A stretch of DNA of 64,000 nt from Anatilimnocola floriformis (GTDB lineage Bacteria; Planctomycetota; Planctomycetia; Pirellulales; Pirellulaceae), in NCBI RefSeq assembly GCF_024256385.1, contig NZ_JAMLFW010000002.1, positions 1,984,001 to 2,048,000 on the forward strand, written 5' to 3'. A model generated the notes under the pieces. The model was given only the letters and a program-made list of their open reading frames with translations, was not told the origin of the DNA and did not search any database. The position numbers and the translations under genes are program-made. Shown here one piece after another: positions 1 to 8,232 of this stretch. Position 1 is the stretch's first letter; every line of letters starts with the position of its first letter.

Positions 1-168
1 GCAAACCCAATCCAGCTGCGGCCAAGAGTTGCCGACGAGGAAGCAAGCCGTGAAACATGAGCGGGCTCCACCAACAGATTTTCGAAGAGTCTGTTTATTT
101 GCGTCTGTAGCAGCGTAAAAGGCAAGAGCAGACTACGCGTTCACGAAAAATCGCCCAGCCGAGTTTTT

Positions 169-197
169 CTGGCTATGGCCCAAAAAAGAGTTACAAT
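169..197 (+). promoter_or_regulatory. weak candidate promoter of the first G8 gene
   Basis: A TACAAT box at 192-197 is one mismatch from the sigma-70 -10 consensus and lies about 90 bases before the ATG at 290. The -35 position (169-174) is poor. Nothing coding is evident in bases 1-289. The gene itself has a good GGGAG ribosome site 8 bases before its ATG. This is a guess based on the -10 only. Confidence 0.25.
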
Positions 198-289
198 CCC
201 GGCTGCCTTCCTGTTCACCCGCCCTCAGCCTGCCATCCAGCGCCGATTCGCGGGACCTACCTTTCCCAGATTTCGATAGGGAGCTCTCT

Positions 290-2590
290 ATGTTCGTGCG
301 TCTCGCGAGTGCGGTGGCGATCTTGTTCGCGCTCGGCCAGGTGGTTCATGCTGCCGATGCCGTGCCGGTCATTCAATCGGCGAAGTCGGGTCCTTGGTCA
401 GCCGCGGAAACTTGGACCGGCGGTAAGGTGCCGGGATCGAACGTGAAGGTGCTGATTCAGTCGGGCCACACCGTGACATACGACGTGAAGGCGAAGGCCG
501 ATGAAGTGATTCGCTCGTTGCATATCGCCGGCACGCTGCAGTTTGATCCAAATAAAACGACGCAGCTCAACGTGGGGCTGATCAAGATTCAGGATAGTGA
601 CGATACCGCCGAAGAAGGCTTTGATTGCGAAGGGCACGTCGCCGAACCGGAGCCGGGAAAGCAACGGGCCGCGCTTCTCGTTGGAACTCCCGACAAGCCG
701 GTTGCCGCTGAGCACAAAGCGCTGATCCGTCTGACATACGTCGAGGGGCTCGATAAGAATTCCTGCCCGGCGATTGTTTGCTGCGGCGGACGGATGGATT
801 TTCACGGCCAACCGATGAATCGCACGTGGGTCAAACTCGGTGTGACGGCAGCCAAGGGCGACAAACAAGTCACGCTCGGCGAAAAGGTGACCGGCTGGCG
901 CGTTGGCGATCGAATCATTCTCACGCCGACGCAAACGGACTATCGCAGCGATCCAATCAATGAAGAACGCACCATTGCTGCCATCGAAGGCGAAGTGGTG
1001 AAGTTCGACGAAGCGCTCGAGTACCTGCATCTCGGCGAAGCCGACACCCGCGGCGAAGTGGCGAACCTGAGCCGCAACGTCATCGTTGAATCAGCCGATC
1101 CCGCCGGTGAGCGCGGCCACACGATGTACCACCGTTATTCGCAAGGAAGTATCAGCTATGCGGAGTTCCGGCACCTCGGCAAAAAGAATGTCCTCGGCCG
1201 TTACTCGCTCCACTTCCATTTGATCGGCAACACGATGCGCGGCAGCTATGTCGTCGGCGCGTCGATTCACGACAGCCATAATCGCTGGCTGACGATTCAC
1301 GGCACGAACTACCTCGTGGCCCGCGACAACGTCGGCTACGGCAGCATCGGCCACGGATTCTTTTTGGAAGACGGCACCGAAGTTTACAACGTCCTCGATC
1401 GCAACCTGGCCGTCGGCGCTGTCGCCGGCAAGAAGTTGCCGAAGCAGGTTCTGCCCTTTGATCAGAATGAAGGAGCCGGTTTCTGGTGGGCCAATAGTTT
1501 GAATACGTTCACGCGAAATGTCGCGGCTGGCAACGATTTGTATGGATTTCGCTTTGAAGCGACTTCGAGTAGCTCCTTCAAGACGCTGTTCCCCGTGATG
1601 CAAGCCGATGGCACCGATAAGCTCACCGATGTTCGCACGCTGCCGTTCGTGCGGTTCGAGGACAACGAAGTGCATAGCAACGGCGGGTTGTATGGCATCA
1701 ATCTTGGCGAAGGAGTGAATCGCGTCGGGCCCGACGAGAAGCATCCGTTCGTGGTAAAGAATACGAAGATCTGGGACGTGCATTACGGCTTTCGTCCACA
1801 AGTACCGTCGCTGCTCGTCGAGAATCTGTCGATTCAATCGCACTACGGCATTTACCATCCGAATTTTGATCGGCATGTGTATCGCGACGTGACGATTCGC
1901 GCTACGAACACCGAGCCGTTCAATCGGGGCCATGACGACGCCAGCGAACAGCATGGCGTGGTGACCGTCGATGGTCTCACGTTCGACAATATCCGCTCGG
2001 GCGGCATGCCGCTGATTCAGATCTCGGACGATAATCCGACCGGCAATGCGGCGTCGCACTTTCGCCATGTGAACGTGACGAATTGGAAGGACAATTCGAA
2101 GGCCAAGGCTATCGTCAATCTCGGCGGCGGCCCTCGGCCGCAACCGAAGAGCGAAAAGGGTGTGTCGATCGTCATTCACGATCACTACGGCCCCGGCCGG
2201 CATGCTCTCGTCGTCAGCACCCGCTCGCCCGAATACAAAGCGAACCCGAATAGCTTCCACAGCGAACCGCCGCTGACCGGTAACGAATCAGCCGTGCGCG
2301 AAGTGACCGACGTCGAGTTCCCCAAGGTCCTCAATCCCGTCGATGATCTGCCGCCGGCGACCGTGATCACTCACATCGCTCGCAAGGGCGATCAACTGAT
2401 CGTCAGCGGCAACTGCACCGACAACGGTGAAGTGAAAAGGGTCGTTGTGAATGGTCAGGATGCCAAAGCCACCGCGGCCAACTTCGGCCAATGGGAAGTT
2501 ACGATTCCCGCGGCGAAGAAAGTGACTGCGTTTGCTGCCGATGCGGCCGGGAACACAGAGCAACTGAAGCACGAAGTGGCTATGCAGTAG
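290..2590 (+). CDS. secreted G8-domain / right-handed parallel beta-helix protein
   Basis: 766 aa with a clear signal peptide (about residues 1-21, ending VVHA), so the protein is exported. Residues about 30-190 look like a G8 domain: a short W-containing start (GPWSAAETW), glycine-rich strands and a Cys cluster (SCPAIVCCGG). Residues about 280-520 have the periodic His/Asn/Gly turns of a right-handed parallel beta-helix, with HFHLIGN near residue 307 and GHGFFLEDGTE. The last 90 residues look like an Ig-like bacterial domain. The same order of G8 plus beta-helix occurs in animal CEMIP and TMEM2, which act on hyaluronan; a polysaccharide ligand is therefore plausible but inferred. A paralogue lies at 15506-17596. 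The start is ATG with GGGAG 8 bases upstream. It stands alone on the plus strand. Confidence 0.85.
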   Translation: MFVRLASAVAILFALGQVVHAADAVPVIQSAKSGPWSAAETWTGGKVPGSNVKVLIQSGHTVTYDVKAKADEVIRSLHIAGTLQFDPNKTTQLNVGLIKIQDSDDTAEEGFDCEGHVAEPEPGKQRAALLVGTPDKPVAAEHKALIRLTYVEGLDKNSCPAIVCCGGRMDFHGQPMNRTWVKLGVTAAKGDKQVTLGEKVTGWRVGDRIILTPTQTDYRSDPINEERTIAAIEGEVVKFDEALEYLHLGEADTRGEVANLSRNVIVESADPAGERGHTMYHRYSQGSISYAEFRHLGKKNVLGRYSLHFHLIGNTMRGSYVVGASIHDSHNRWLTIHGTNYLVARDNVGYGSIGHGFFLEDGTEVYNVLDRNLAVGAVAGKKLPKQVLPFDQNEGAGFWWANSLNTFTRNVAAGNDLYGFRFEATSSSSFKTLFPVMQADGTDKLTDVRTLPFVRFEDNEVHSNGGLYGINLGEGVNRVGPDEKHPFVVKNTKIWDVHYGFRPQVPSLLVENLSIQSHYGIYHPNFDRHVYRDVTIRATNTEPFNRGHDDASEQHGVVTVDGLTFDNIRSGGMPLIQISDDNPTGNAASHFRHVNVTNWKDNSKAKAIVNLGGGPRPQPKSEKGVSIVIHDHYGPGRHALVVSTRSPEYKANPNSFHSEPPLTGNESAVREVTDVEFPKVLNPVDDLPPATVITHIARKGDQLIVSGNCTDNGEVKRVVVNGQDAKATAANFGQWEVTIPAAKKVTAFAADAAGNTEQLKHEVAMQ

Positions 2591-2606
2591 CAAAATCGTC
2601 AATCGC

Positions 2607-2635
2607 TCCCGCGAAAGAACATGTCTTTCGCGGGA
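2607..2635. terminator. bidirectional hairpin between convergent genes
   Basis: Perfect 12-bp stem (TCCCGCGAAAGA / TCTTTCGCGGGA) with a 5-base loop, in the 51-bp gap between the convergent stops at 2590 and 2642. There is no U-run, so a bidirectional terminator role is inferred from position. Confidence 0.6.
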
Positions 2636-2641
2636 AGACGC

Positions 2642-5600
2642 TTAGGGCCTTCGTTCCAGCTTCACCTTCACCGATTCTTTTCCGCCCGCTCGTTCCACTT
2701 CCAGTGTTACTTCCTGGCCGGCGTCTTTCTGCTCCAAGCATTGACTCAGATCGCTGGGCGCGAACAGCGCTCGGCCGTCGCACGTCAGCACCACCTCGCC
2801 CGGCTTGAGCCCTGCCGCGGCGACGGCTGGGGAATCGATGGTTTCGATCGCGACGCCCGGTTCGGTCGATCCGCTGCGACGTTTGACGGTGAAGCCGATC
2901 AACGGTTCGGTGCCGAGAGGCCAGCTGCCGAAGACGTCGCCGCCGCGCAGCCGATTCGTCGGATCGAGTTGGTCGCCTTGAATGGGCCGTTCAAAAATAA
3001 AGCCGCCGCGCGGATGCCGGCCGACGTGCAAACCCATTAGGTAACCATGCCGGTGAAACAGCACGCCGCCGGGAATCCATTCGGGCGTTTCGAGTGTGCT
3101 CCACAAACGGCCACGCACGGCTTGGCGCACTTCGACCTGCACCGCTTCGATCTTGAAACCGCCACTTGGTTTCGGCGGCATGATCATGGCCACATAATCG
3201 TCGGCCAGCTTCGCTTCCTTCACATCCCAAAACGGCACAACGACCAGCTGCTGTGCCTTCTCGGCCTTCACCATGCCCAGGTCGCGATCGCGGCAGATGC
3301 CCTTTGTTTTTGCGGCAAACGTTTTGCCGTCGTGCAGATGCACGGTCACATCTTCATTCACGCTGCCCAATAGGTGACCGGGAACGAGGATTTCCCCTTC
3401 GGGCCGAATCGCCACGCCGCCGCACCAGCGACCACCAGCGAACTCAACGCCGACGAGCGCTGGCGTCATCCGCTTGGTGATGTCCTTCGGCCAATTGTCG
3501 AGCGTCTTGGTCGCGTCTTCCCACGACGAAGGGCGCGGCGGCAAGCGATCGAGATCACTGGGGCTGCGGCCGAGATAAGCGTGATCCATATACACGCTGT
3601 CGCCATCGAAGCAACTGACCAGCATGTCGCGAATCTCGAACTCACCGAAGTCCGCAAAGAGATCGCGCGTGACAACAATCCAGTGCTCCGGCAGATCGCC
3701 GTCCCACAAGCGCACGGCCGAGTCGAATGCCGGTTTGCCTTTGCCGGTGTCGAAGCGATAAGGGCGTCTACCTGCAGCGGCCGCTTCGAACTCCAGTGAG
3801 AACCGCCCTTTCGATTTTTGCTTCTGTGGTCGACGGACCGCGAACCGCACGAAGCGATATTCGCCCCACTGAGGCCGTTCGCGAATCTGCAAGCTGGTCT
3901 TCAAGCCGACCCGATACACGCCGTTGCCGGTGAGTTGCATGCACCCACGCCCCGAAAAACGATCGGCGGTCACGTATTCCGCGGCGCTGGATGAGTTCGT
4001 CGACTCGGCAGTCAGTTTGGGATTGTCCTCATACAAATCGAACGAAGTGGGATGCTGACTCGCAAGCGCGATCGACCGCCAGCGCACCGGCGCGGCATCG
4101 GGCGGTGCGGCCAGCTGACGAATCTCCACCGCGAGCGTTTGCGGCTTGGCTTGCTGATAGGGCGCGAGGGGTACAACTAGCGGCGGCGTTTCATTCCATT
4201 CGCCGCGCAGCTCCGGAATTTCAAATTCGGCGGCGGGCTGCCCTGCGATGCGAACTTCCAGCTTCACAGGCGCGCCTTGCGGCCGAACGCGGGCGGCAGC
4301 GATCACCAGCCAGTTGTCGCCAGGTTTGAGCGCCAACTCGCGGGCGAGGGACAACGGCCGATCCTTCATGCTGATCGCGGTGAGAAAACCCTTTTCGGTC
4401 TTATCATTGACGACGCGCTCTTGCGACAAGTTCAGCTCGCGATTGGGCGCTGGGCTTAGATTGCGCGCCGGCGAAACCTGCCAACCCTTCCACGCCGCAA
4501 ATCGTTCCGGCACGCGGCGCTCGAGCTCACGCGCAACGGCAGCGGGCTCCAACTCCAAGTAGCCATCGGCGAGATTGACGTGATCACGAATATCAAACGG
4601 ATCAGCCCCCGGCGGCCGTCCTTCGTGCAATTGATCGAATTCAAACGTTAGTTGCGTGGTAGCGGGGGGCAACGCGATCCTGCCGGTATCGGCCACCACT
4701 TCGGAACCCTGCAGCAACGGACTTTCCCACAACACATTGCCGCCGGGCAGGCGTAGACGGACCTTCGCACAACCACCGCGTCCAGCGAGCCGATCGAGGC
4801 AGGCATTGAATCGTACCGCGAGGCAATCGGTCGTCAGCGGCAACGCGAGTTGGGCCGGCGCTTGAATCCCCACGCCGAAGCCGAAGTCGGTTGTCAAACT
4901 GCGGAGCGGGCCACCGAGAATGTTGCGGTTCGACAGCCAGCGAACTCCCGCGAGTTGCTTCGCGCCGCGATGCAGGTCTAGCGCCCGCTGCAGCGGCACC
5001 TCGTTTTGAGCGAAGAACCGCCAGGCGGTCACTTCGCGGATGGGAATCCACAGCAGATCGAGCGACCACGCCGGTTGCAGCGCATGGACCCAGCGAATCG
5101 ATTCGTTCGGGTTCCCTTCAAATCGCGGCGCAAACCGCTCCGGTGAACTTGTCACAATCAGCCCGCTGCCGGTTTCGAGTTGCCACAAGCGCGTTTCCGG
5201 CTTGGTGCAGAGCGTCGCTAGTTCGCTGAAGTGCAAATTCCACGGTTGAGCGATTGCCGGCAAATGGAGTTCGCTGATCTCGCTAAACGGCACACGCTGC
5301 GCGCCATCGGCGAGGAGCACCTGCACGACCGCGCCTTCCAGGCGAAATGCTTGAAACTGCTGGATTCGGCCGTCGCGATAAAAAAGGGTGCCCGGCTGAT
5401 ACTCTAGTTTTCGCCGCCGTTGCCAGACGATTCGCCGGACATAACTCGTGTCGACTCGCAGTTGCGAAACGGGCCGTTCGCGCGGAGGTTCGAGCGTGCA
5501 GCGCGGCTCCACAATGAGATGCGGCGGCTGCGGATCGAATTTACTTTCCTGCCCGCTGCGAGCCTCGCTCACCATACCGGGCAGACAATCGCCGGTGTGC

Positions 5601-5851
5601 ATCTCGACACAAGCCGGGGGCGCTTCGCTCAGCGGTTGTGTGCGGTCGCGCAGCCAGCGCGCGGGGTTGCCTGCTTCGAGCAAAGACTGGTTGTCGAGCC
5701 GCGGCGTGCGCTGCGCTTCATGCCAATCGGTTAGCGTTTTGCCTTGCACTCGCTGGCCGTTTTGCAGCAAGGCCTGGTACCGCGGGGGCGATTGAGCGAG
5801 GCCGATCGAGCAGCTGCAGAGGATCAACAGCGCGACGAAGAATTTATTCAC
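2642..5851 (-). CDS. large secreted protein with trypsin-like fold lacking Ser, plus PDZ
   Basis: 1069 aa from a GTG at 5851, which opens a good signal peptide (about residues 1-20, FFVALLILCSCSIGLAQ). The reading frame is open further upstream but that part is not protein-like. Residues 20-780 are beta-rich and not assigned. Residues about 800-960 match the HtrA/S1C trypsin fold: His in PGHLLG (about 825) and Asp in RDRDLGMVK (about 857). The GNSGGPL serine motif is replaced by IPGGVLF (about 928), so the nucleophile appears to be Pro. Residues about 985-1069 are a PDZ domain (SPAVAAAGLKPGEVV). Inferred role: a non-catalytic binding or scaffold protein in the envelope. The GTG overlaps the preceding zinc-ribbon gene by 8 bases, which suggests coupled translation. 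Confidence 0.8.
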   Translation of the reverse strand: MNKFFVALLILCSCSIGLAQSPPRYQALLQNGQRVQGKTLTDWHEAQRTPRLDNQSLLEAGNPARWLRDRTQPLSEAPPACVEMHTGDCLPGMVSEARSGQESKFDPQPPHLIVEPRCTLEPPRERPVSQLRVDTSYVRRIVWQRRRKLEYQPGTLFYRDGRIQQFQAFRLEGAVVQVLLADGAQRVPFSEISELHLPAIAQPWNLHFSELATLCTKPETRLWQLETGSGLIVTSSPERFAPRFEGNPNESIRWVHALQPAWSLDLLWIPIREVTAWRFFAQNEVPLQRALDLHRGAKQLAGVRWLSNRNILGGPLRSLTTDFGFGVGIQAPAQLALPLTTDCLAVRFNACLDRLAGRGGCAKVRLRLPGGNVLWESPLLQGSEVVADTGRIALPPATTQLTFEFDQLHEGRPPGADPFDIRDHVNLADGYLELEPAAVARELERRVPERFAAWKGWQVSPARNLSPAPNRELNLSQERVVNDKTEKGFLTAISMKDRPLSLARELALKPGDNWLVIAAARVRPQGAPVKLEVRIAGQPAAEFEIPELRGEWNETPPLVVPLAPYQQAKPQTLAVEIRQLAAPPDAAPVRWRSIALASQHPTSFDLYEDNPKLTAESTNSSSAAEYVTADRFSGRGCMQLTGNGVYRVGLKTSLQIRERPQWGEYRFVRFAVRRPQKQKSKGRFSLEFEAAAAGRRPYRFDTGKGKPAFDSAVRLWDGDLPEHWIVVTRDLFADFGEFEIRDMLVSCFDGDSVYMDHAYLGRSPSDLDRLPPRPSSWEDATKTLDNWPKDITKRMTPALVGVEFAGGRWCGGVAIRPEGEILVPGHLLGSVNEDVTVHLHDGKTFAAKTKGICRDRDLGMVKAEKAQQLVVVPFWDVKEAKLADDYVAMIMPPKPSGGFKIEAVQVEVRQAVRGRLWSTLETPEWIPGGVLFHRHGYLMGLHVGRHPRGGFIFERPIQGDQLDPTNRLRGGDVFGSWPLGTEPLIGFTVKRRSGSTEPGVAIETIDSPAVAAAGLKPGEVVLTCDGRALFAPSDLSQCLEQKDAGQEVTLEVERAGGKESVKVKLERRP

Positions 5852-6065
5852 CTTCGGCCCACGCCCGCACGGTGCCGTCGCTTTCGATGTTGATCTGCAC
5901 GACGTTGGGACGACAACAGACGGGGCAATCTTCGACGAACGACTGTTCGTCTCCCTGAGACGGATCGACGGGAATGACGATTTCTTCTCCGCACGCATCG
6001 CAAACATACGAGACCTCCTGCTGCATCTCGCGGACGCGCGGACGACGATGTTTCTTCTTGGCCAT
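5844..6065 (-). CDS. CPXCG-type cysteine-rich zinc-ribbon protein
   Basis: 73 aa. Two Cys pairs (CDAC and CPVC, the latter in the run VEDCPVCCRPN) and the acidic linker DPSQGDEQSFVEDC match the small CPXCG cysteine-rich family (PF14255 type), thought to bind zinc; its function is unknown. The start is the ATG of MAKKKHRRP, because the open frame upstream runs into the hairpin at 6112-6142. A TATACT box lies 8 bases before the ATG, so the mRNA may be nearly leaderless. The end overlaps the start of the PDZ protein gene by 8 bases, which puts the two in one transcript. Confidence 0.85.
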   Translation of the reverse strand: MAKKKHRRPRVREMQQEVSYVCDACGEEIVIPVDPSQGDEQSFVEDCPVCCRPNVVQINIESDGTVRAWAEGE

Positions 6066-6111
6066 AGCTGAACAGTATAGTCCTGAGTGGCGCAAGCGGG
6101 GCCGATCGTTA

Positions 6112-6142
6112 CAGTCGTCGACCGCGGAGCGGTCGACGACTG
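6112..6142 (-). terminator. 14-bp hairpin after the PiT transporter gene
   Basis: CAGTCGTCGACCGC pairs perfectly with GCGGTCGACGACTG over a 3-base loop, 8 bases past the transporter stop. It probably ends the rhodanese-transporter transcript before the zinc-ribbon gene. Its centre contains the CGGAG/CTCCG core also found in the cruciform at 39326-39381. Confidence 0.6.
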
Positions 6143-6149
6143 AAGGCAA

Positions 6150-7139
6150 TTAGAAGAGCGAGATCAACCCATATGCGACGGCTGCGAGGACGGCGGCGCA
6201 GGGCACCGTGGTGATCCAGGCGATCAAGATCTCAATCACCTTGCGCCAATGCGCCTGTCCCGTGATGGTGCCGATGCCCATGAGCGAGCCGACGCTGACA
6301 TGCGTGGTGCTGACGGGATAGCTGTGCAGACTGGCAGTCGTCACCAGGCCCGCCGTCACGAGGCTGGCAGCAAAGCCCTGGCCTGGATCGAGGTCGGTCA
6401 CTTTTTTGCCGAGAGTTTCGGCGACGTTTTTGGCATCGAGCAGCCCGCCGAGGGCGATGCAAACGGCGACGATGATAAAGGCCCAACGGCTGTCGAAATT
6501 GGAGATCACCAGCAGCAGCGCCACCATCTTCGGCGTGTCGTTCAAGCCGCGGGCAAAACTGGCGGCGCCGGCGCTGAGGTAGTGGAGTCGATCAAGCAGA
6601 GAATTTCGTTTCTTCGGCATCTTCACCAGGCCGTACAGGAGCGCGCCAAGCAACGCCGAGATGGCGGGACTGGAAATCAGCGGAACAACGAATCGCCAGA
6701 TGACGGCGTCGAAGTGGACCTTGCTGTGCATGAGGTTGCCGCTGCCTGCCAGGCCGGCGCCCACGAGCGCGCCAACCAGCGCATGCGTTGTGGAAACCGG
6801 AAATCCAAATCGCGTCGCGAGAAAACTCGTGAGCGCGGCACCCAGAGCGACGGCGGTGAGGAACTCTTGTTGCTGTGCGATTTCCTTGTCGACGATGCCA
6901 ATGCCGCCGAACTGCTTCAGCAGTTCCTGGGAATGAAAGCCCCAGTAGTCGAGCAACCCTTGCGCGAGAAACAACGCCGCGATCGAGCCCGCGAACGTCA
7001 TCGCCGTGCCCCAGTAGAGCGCGCCGCGCAGCGAGGTCGTGCCGCTGCCGTAGAGCGACGCGACACCCTTGAAGTTGGCATTTGCGCCGTTCGTGAATGC
7101 CACGAAGCAAACGGCAATAAAGAGAAGTACAGTTAGCAC
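6150..7139 (-). CDS. PiT-family inorganic anion transporter
   Basis: 329 aa integral membrane protein. The two internally repeated PiT signatures are present in altered form: FTNGANANFKG near the N-terminus and RGLNDTPKMVALLL in the second half. Each is followed by a conserved segment (FGFPVSTTHALVGALVG and SYPVSTTHVSVGSLMG). PiT proteins are cation-coupled phosphate symporters, but the family also includes the sulfate permease CysP of Bacillus. The start is a GTG with a GAGGCGG site upstream, 17 bases after the rhodanese stop; starting further upstream would add a soluble, overlapping extension. Co-transcription with a periplasmic sulfurtransferase makes a sulfur oxyanion a reasonable alternative substrate; this is inference. 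Confidence 0.85.
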   Translation of the reverse strand: MLTVLLFIAVCFVAFTNGANANFKGVASLYGSGTTSLRGALYWGTAMTFAGSIAALFLAQGLLDYWGFHSQELLKQFGGIGIVDKEIAQQQEFLTAVALGAALTSFLATRFGFPVSTTHALVGALVGAGLAGSGNLMHSKVHFDAVIWRFVVPLISSPAISALLGALLYGLVKMPKKRNSLLDRLHYLSAGAASFARGLNDTPKMVALLLVISNFDSRWAFIIVAVCIALGGLLDAKNVAETLGKKVTDLDPGQGFAASLVTAGLVTTASLHSYPVSTTHVSVGSLMGIGTITGQAHWRKVIEILIAWITTVPCAAVLAAVAYGLISLF

Positions 7140-7156
7140 AGCCTGCCGCCTCGCAA

Positions 7157-8068
7157 CTACTTGGCCTTGTTCTCGGTCGTTTCGGCGGGATGCTGCTTCA
7201 GCGATACGTATTCCTTCCACGAGCCTTCGTACAACCGCACGTTTGGATACTTCGCGACGTGCTTCAGATAAAACCGCAGCAAGCTTCCCTCGCGCGAGGT
7301 GCCGCAATAGACCAGAATCTCTTTGTCTGCCGTCAGCCCCGCCGCCTTCAGATCGGCTTCCACTTTTTCGAACGGCTTGAAGGCGTGCGTGTTGTCGCTC
7401 TCCATCAGGCGAGCCCAGTGAAAGCTGATCGCGCCGGGGATGTGTCCTTTGCGGAGCCAGATTTCGTCGTTGCCGAGATATTCATTGTGCGGGCGAGCGT
7501 CGACCAGAATCACGCCCGGCTTCCCTTTTCGTTCGAGAACGTCTTCGACTTTCAAGCTGATCTCGGGCTTCATCTTTTCCGGCAGCGTGCCGGCTGGGTT
7601 GCCGAAGTATTCCTGTGTGACCGGCAGCTTGGCTTTTTTCCAGGCCGGCAAACCGCCATCGACGATGCGAATGTCGGTGACGCCGAATTTTTCCAGGACA
7701 TAGGCGACCATGCTTGCGCTGAGGATCTCGTCGTTGGGCAGCGCTTCGCCGGTGGCGTAGATCAAGTGCGTGCGGTTGCGATCAACGCCGGCGCGGACGA
7801 GCAATGTCTCCGTAAGATCGTCCGGCAAGTACTGCACCGGCACGCCGTGGTCGGTGCCGCGGAGCGTGTCGAAATTCAGATGATGGGCCGTCGGCAGATG
7901 CCCGCGAAAATAATCCTTATAACCGCCGCGGGTATCGAGCACGATCGGCCGCTGCGCCGCGTCGGCAGCCGTGATGAGCTTGTTCGCCTCAGCAGGCGAA
8001 ATAATGCCGATCTCGGCTTGGGCGATGCCTGCGCACAGGAGCAGCAGGGCCAGGGCGAACAATTTCAT
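7157..8068 (-). CDS. exported two-domain rhodanese (thiosulfate sulfurtransferase-like)
   Basis: 303 aa with a signal peptide (about 1-18, ending GIAQA), so probably periplasmic. Two rhodanese domains are visible: residues about 22-150 (VLDTRGGYKDYFRGHLPTA) and 170-290 (ILVDARPHNEYLG). The second carries the active-site loop CGTSREGS with Cys near residue 254; the matching place in the first is YATGEALPN, with no Cys, as usual for the inactive half of tandem rhodaneses. The reaction would be transfer of sulfane sulfur from thiosulfate or a similar donor to cyanide or a thiol acceptor. It is the first gene of a pair with the PiT transporter. Confidence 0.85.
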   Translation of the reverse strand: MKLFALALLLLCAGIAQAEIGIISPAEANKLITAADAAQRPIVLDTRGGYKDYFRGHLPTAHHLNFDTLRGTDHGVPVQYLPDDLTETLLVRAGVDRNRTHLIYATGEALPNDEILSASMVAYVLEKFGVTDIRIVDGGLPAWKKAKLPVTQEYFGNPAGTLPEKMKPEISLKVEDVLERKGKPGVILVDARPHNEYLGNDEIWLRKGHIPGAISFHWARLMESDNTHAFKPFEKVEADLKAAGLTADKEILVYCGTSREGSLLRFYLKHVAKYPNVRLYEGSWKEYVSLKQHPAETTENKAK

Positions 8069-8185
8069 GGGAAGGATCGCGGTTGAAGGAGAGCAGAAGG
8101 CGTGCGATCATTCTAGCTTCGGTGAGAATGAATGCCAGGGTTAGCACGAGCGCGCAGGCGGAGATCATGGCACGCTGCGATTCTT

Positions 8186-8218
8186 GCCGGAACTGCGCAG
8201 AGTACTACTTGTTCCGGC
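8186..8218. terminator. hairpin downstream of the EF-hand gene
   Basis: GCCGGAAC pairs with GTTCCGGC around a 17-base loop, 15 bases past the stop of the EF-hand gene. It fits a terminator or small repeat between this operon and the rhodanese gene. The surrounding 164-bp gap has no credible ORF. Confidence 0.4.
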
Positions 8219-8232
8219 CTACGTAAGCACGA

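Noticed and set aside
1091-2260. Long minus-strand frame (389 codons) opposite the first G8 gene
   Set aside because: Mirror frame of a strongly coding plus-strand gene; Arg/Ala/Val-rich with no motifs. The same reason removes similar frames at 8746-9909, 12450-13625, 22912-24264 and 60481-61818.
6150-7307. Longer version of the PiT transporter (385 aa)
   Set aside because: The added 56 residues are charged and overlap the end of the rhodanese gene; GTG at 7139 with a ribosome site begins directly at the first membrane span.
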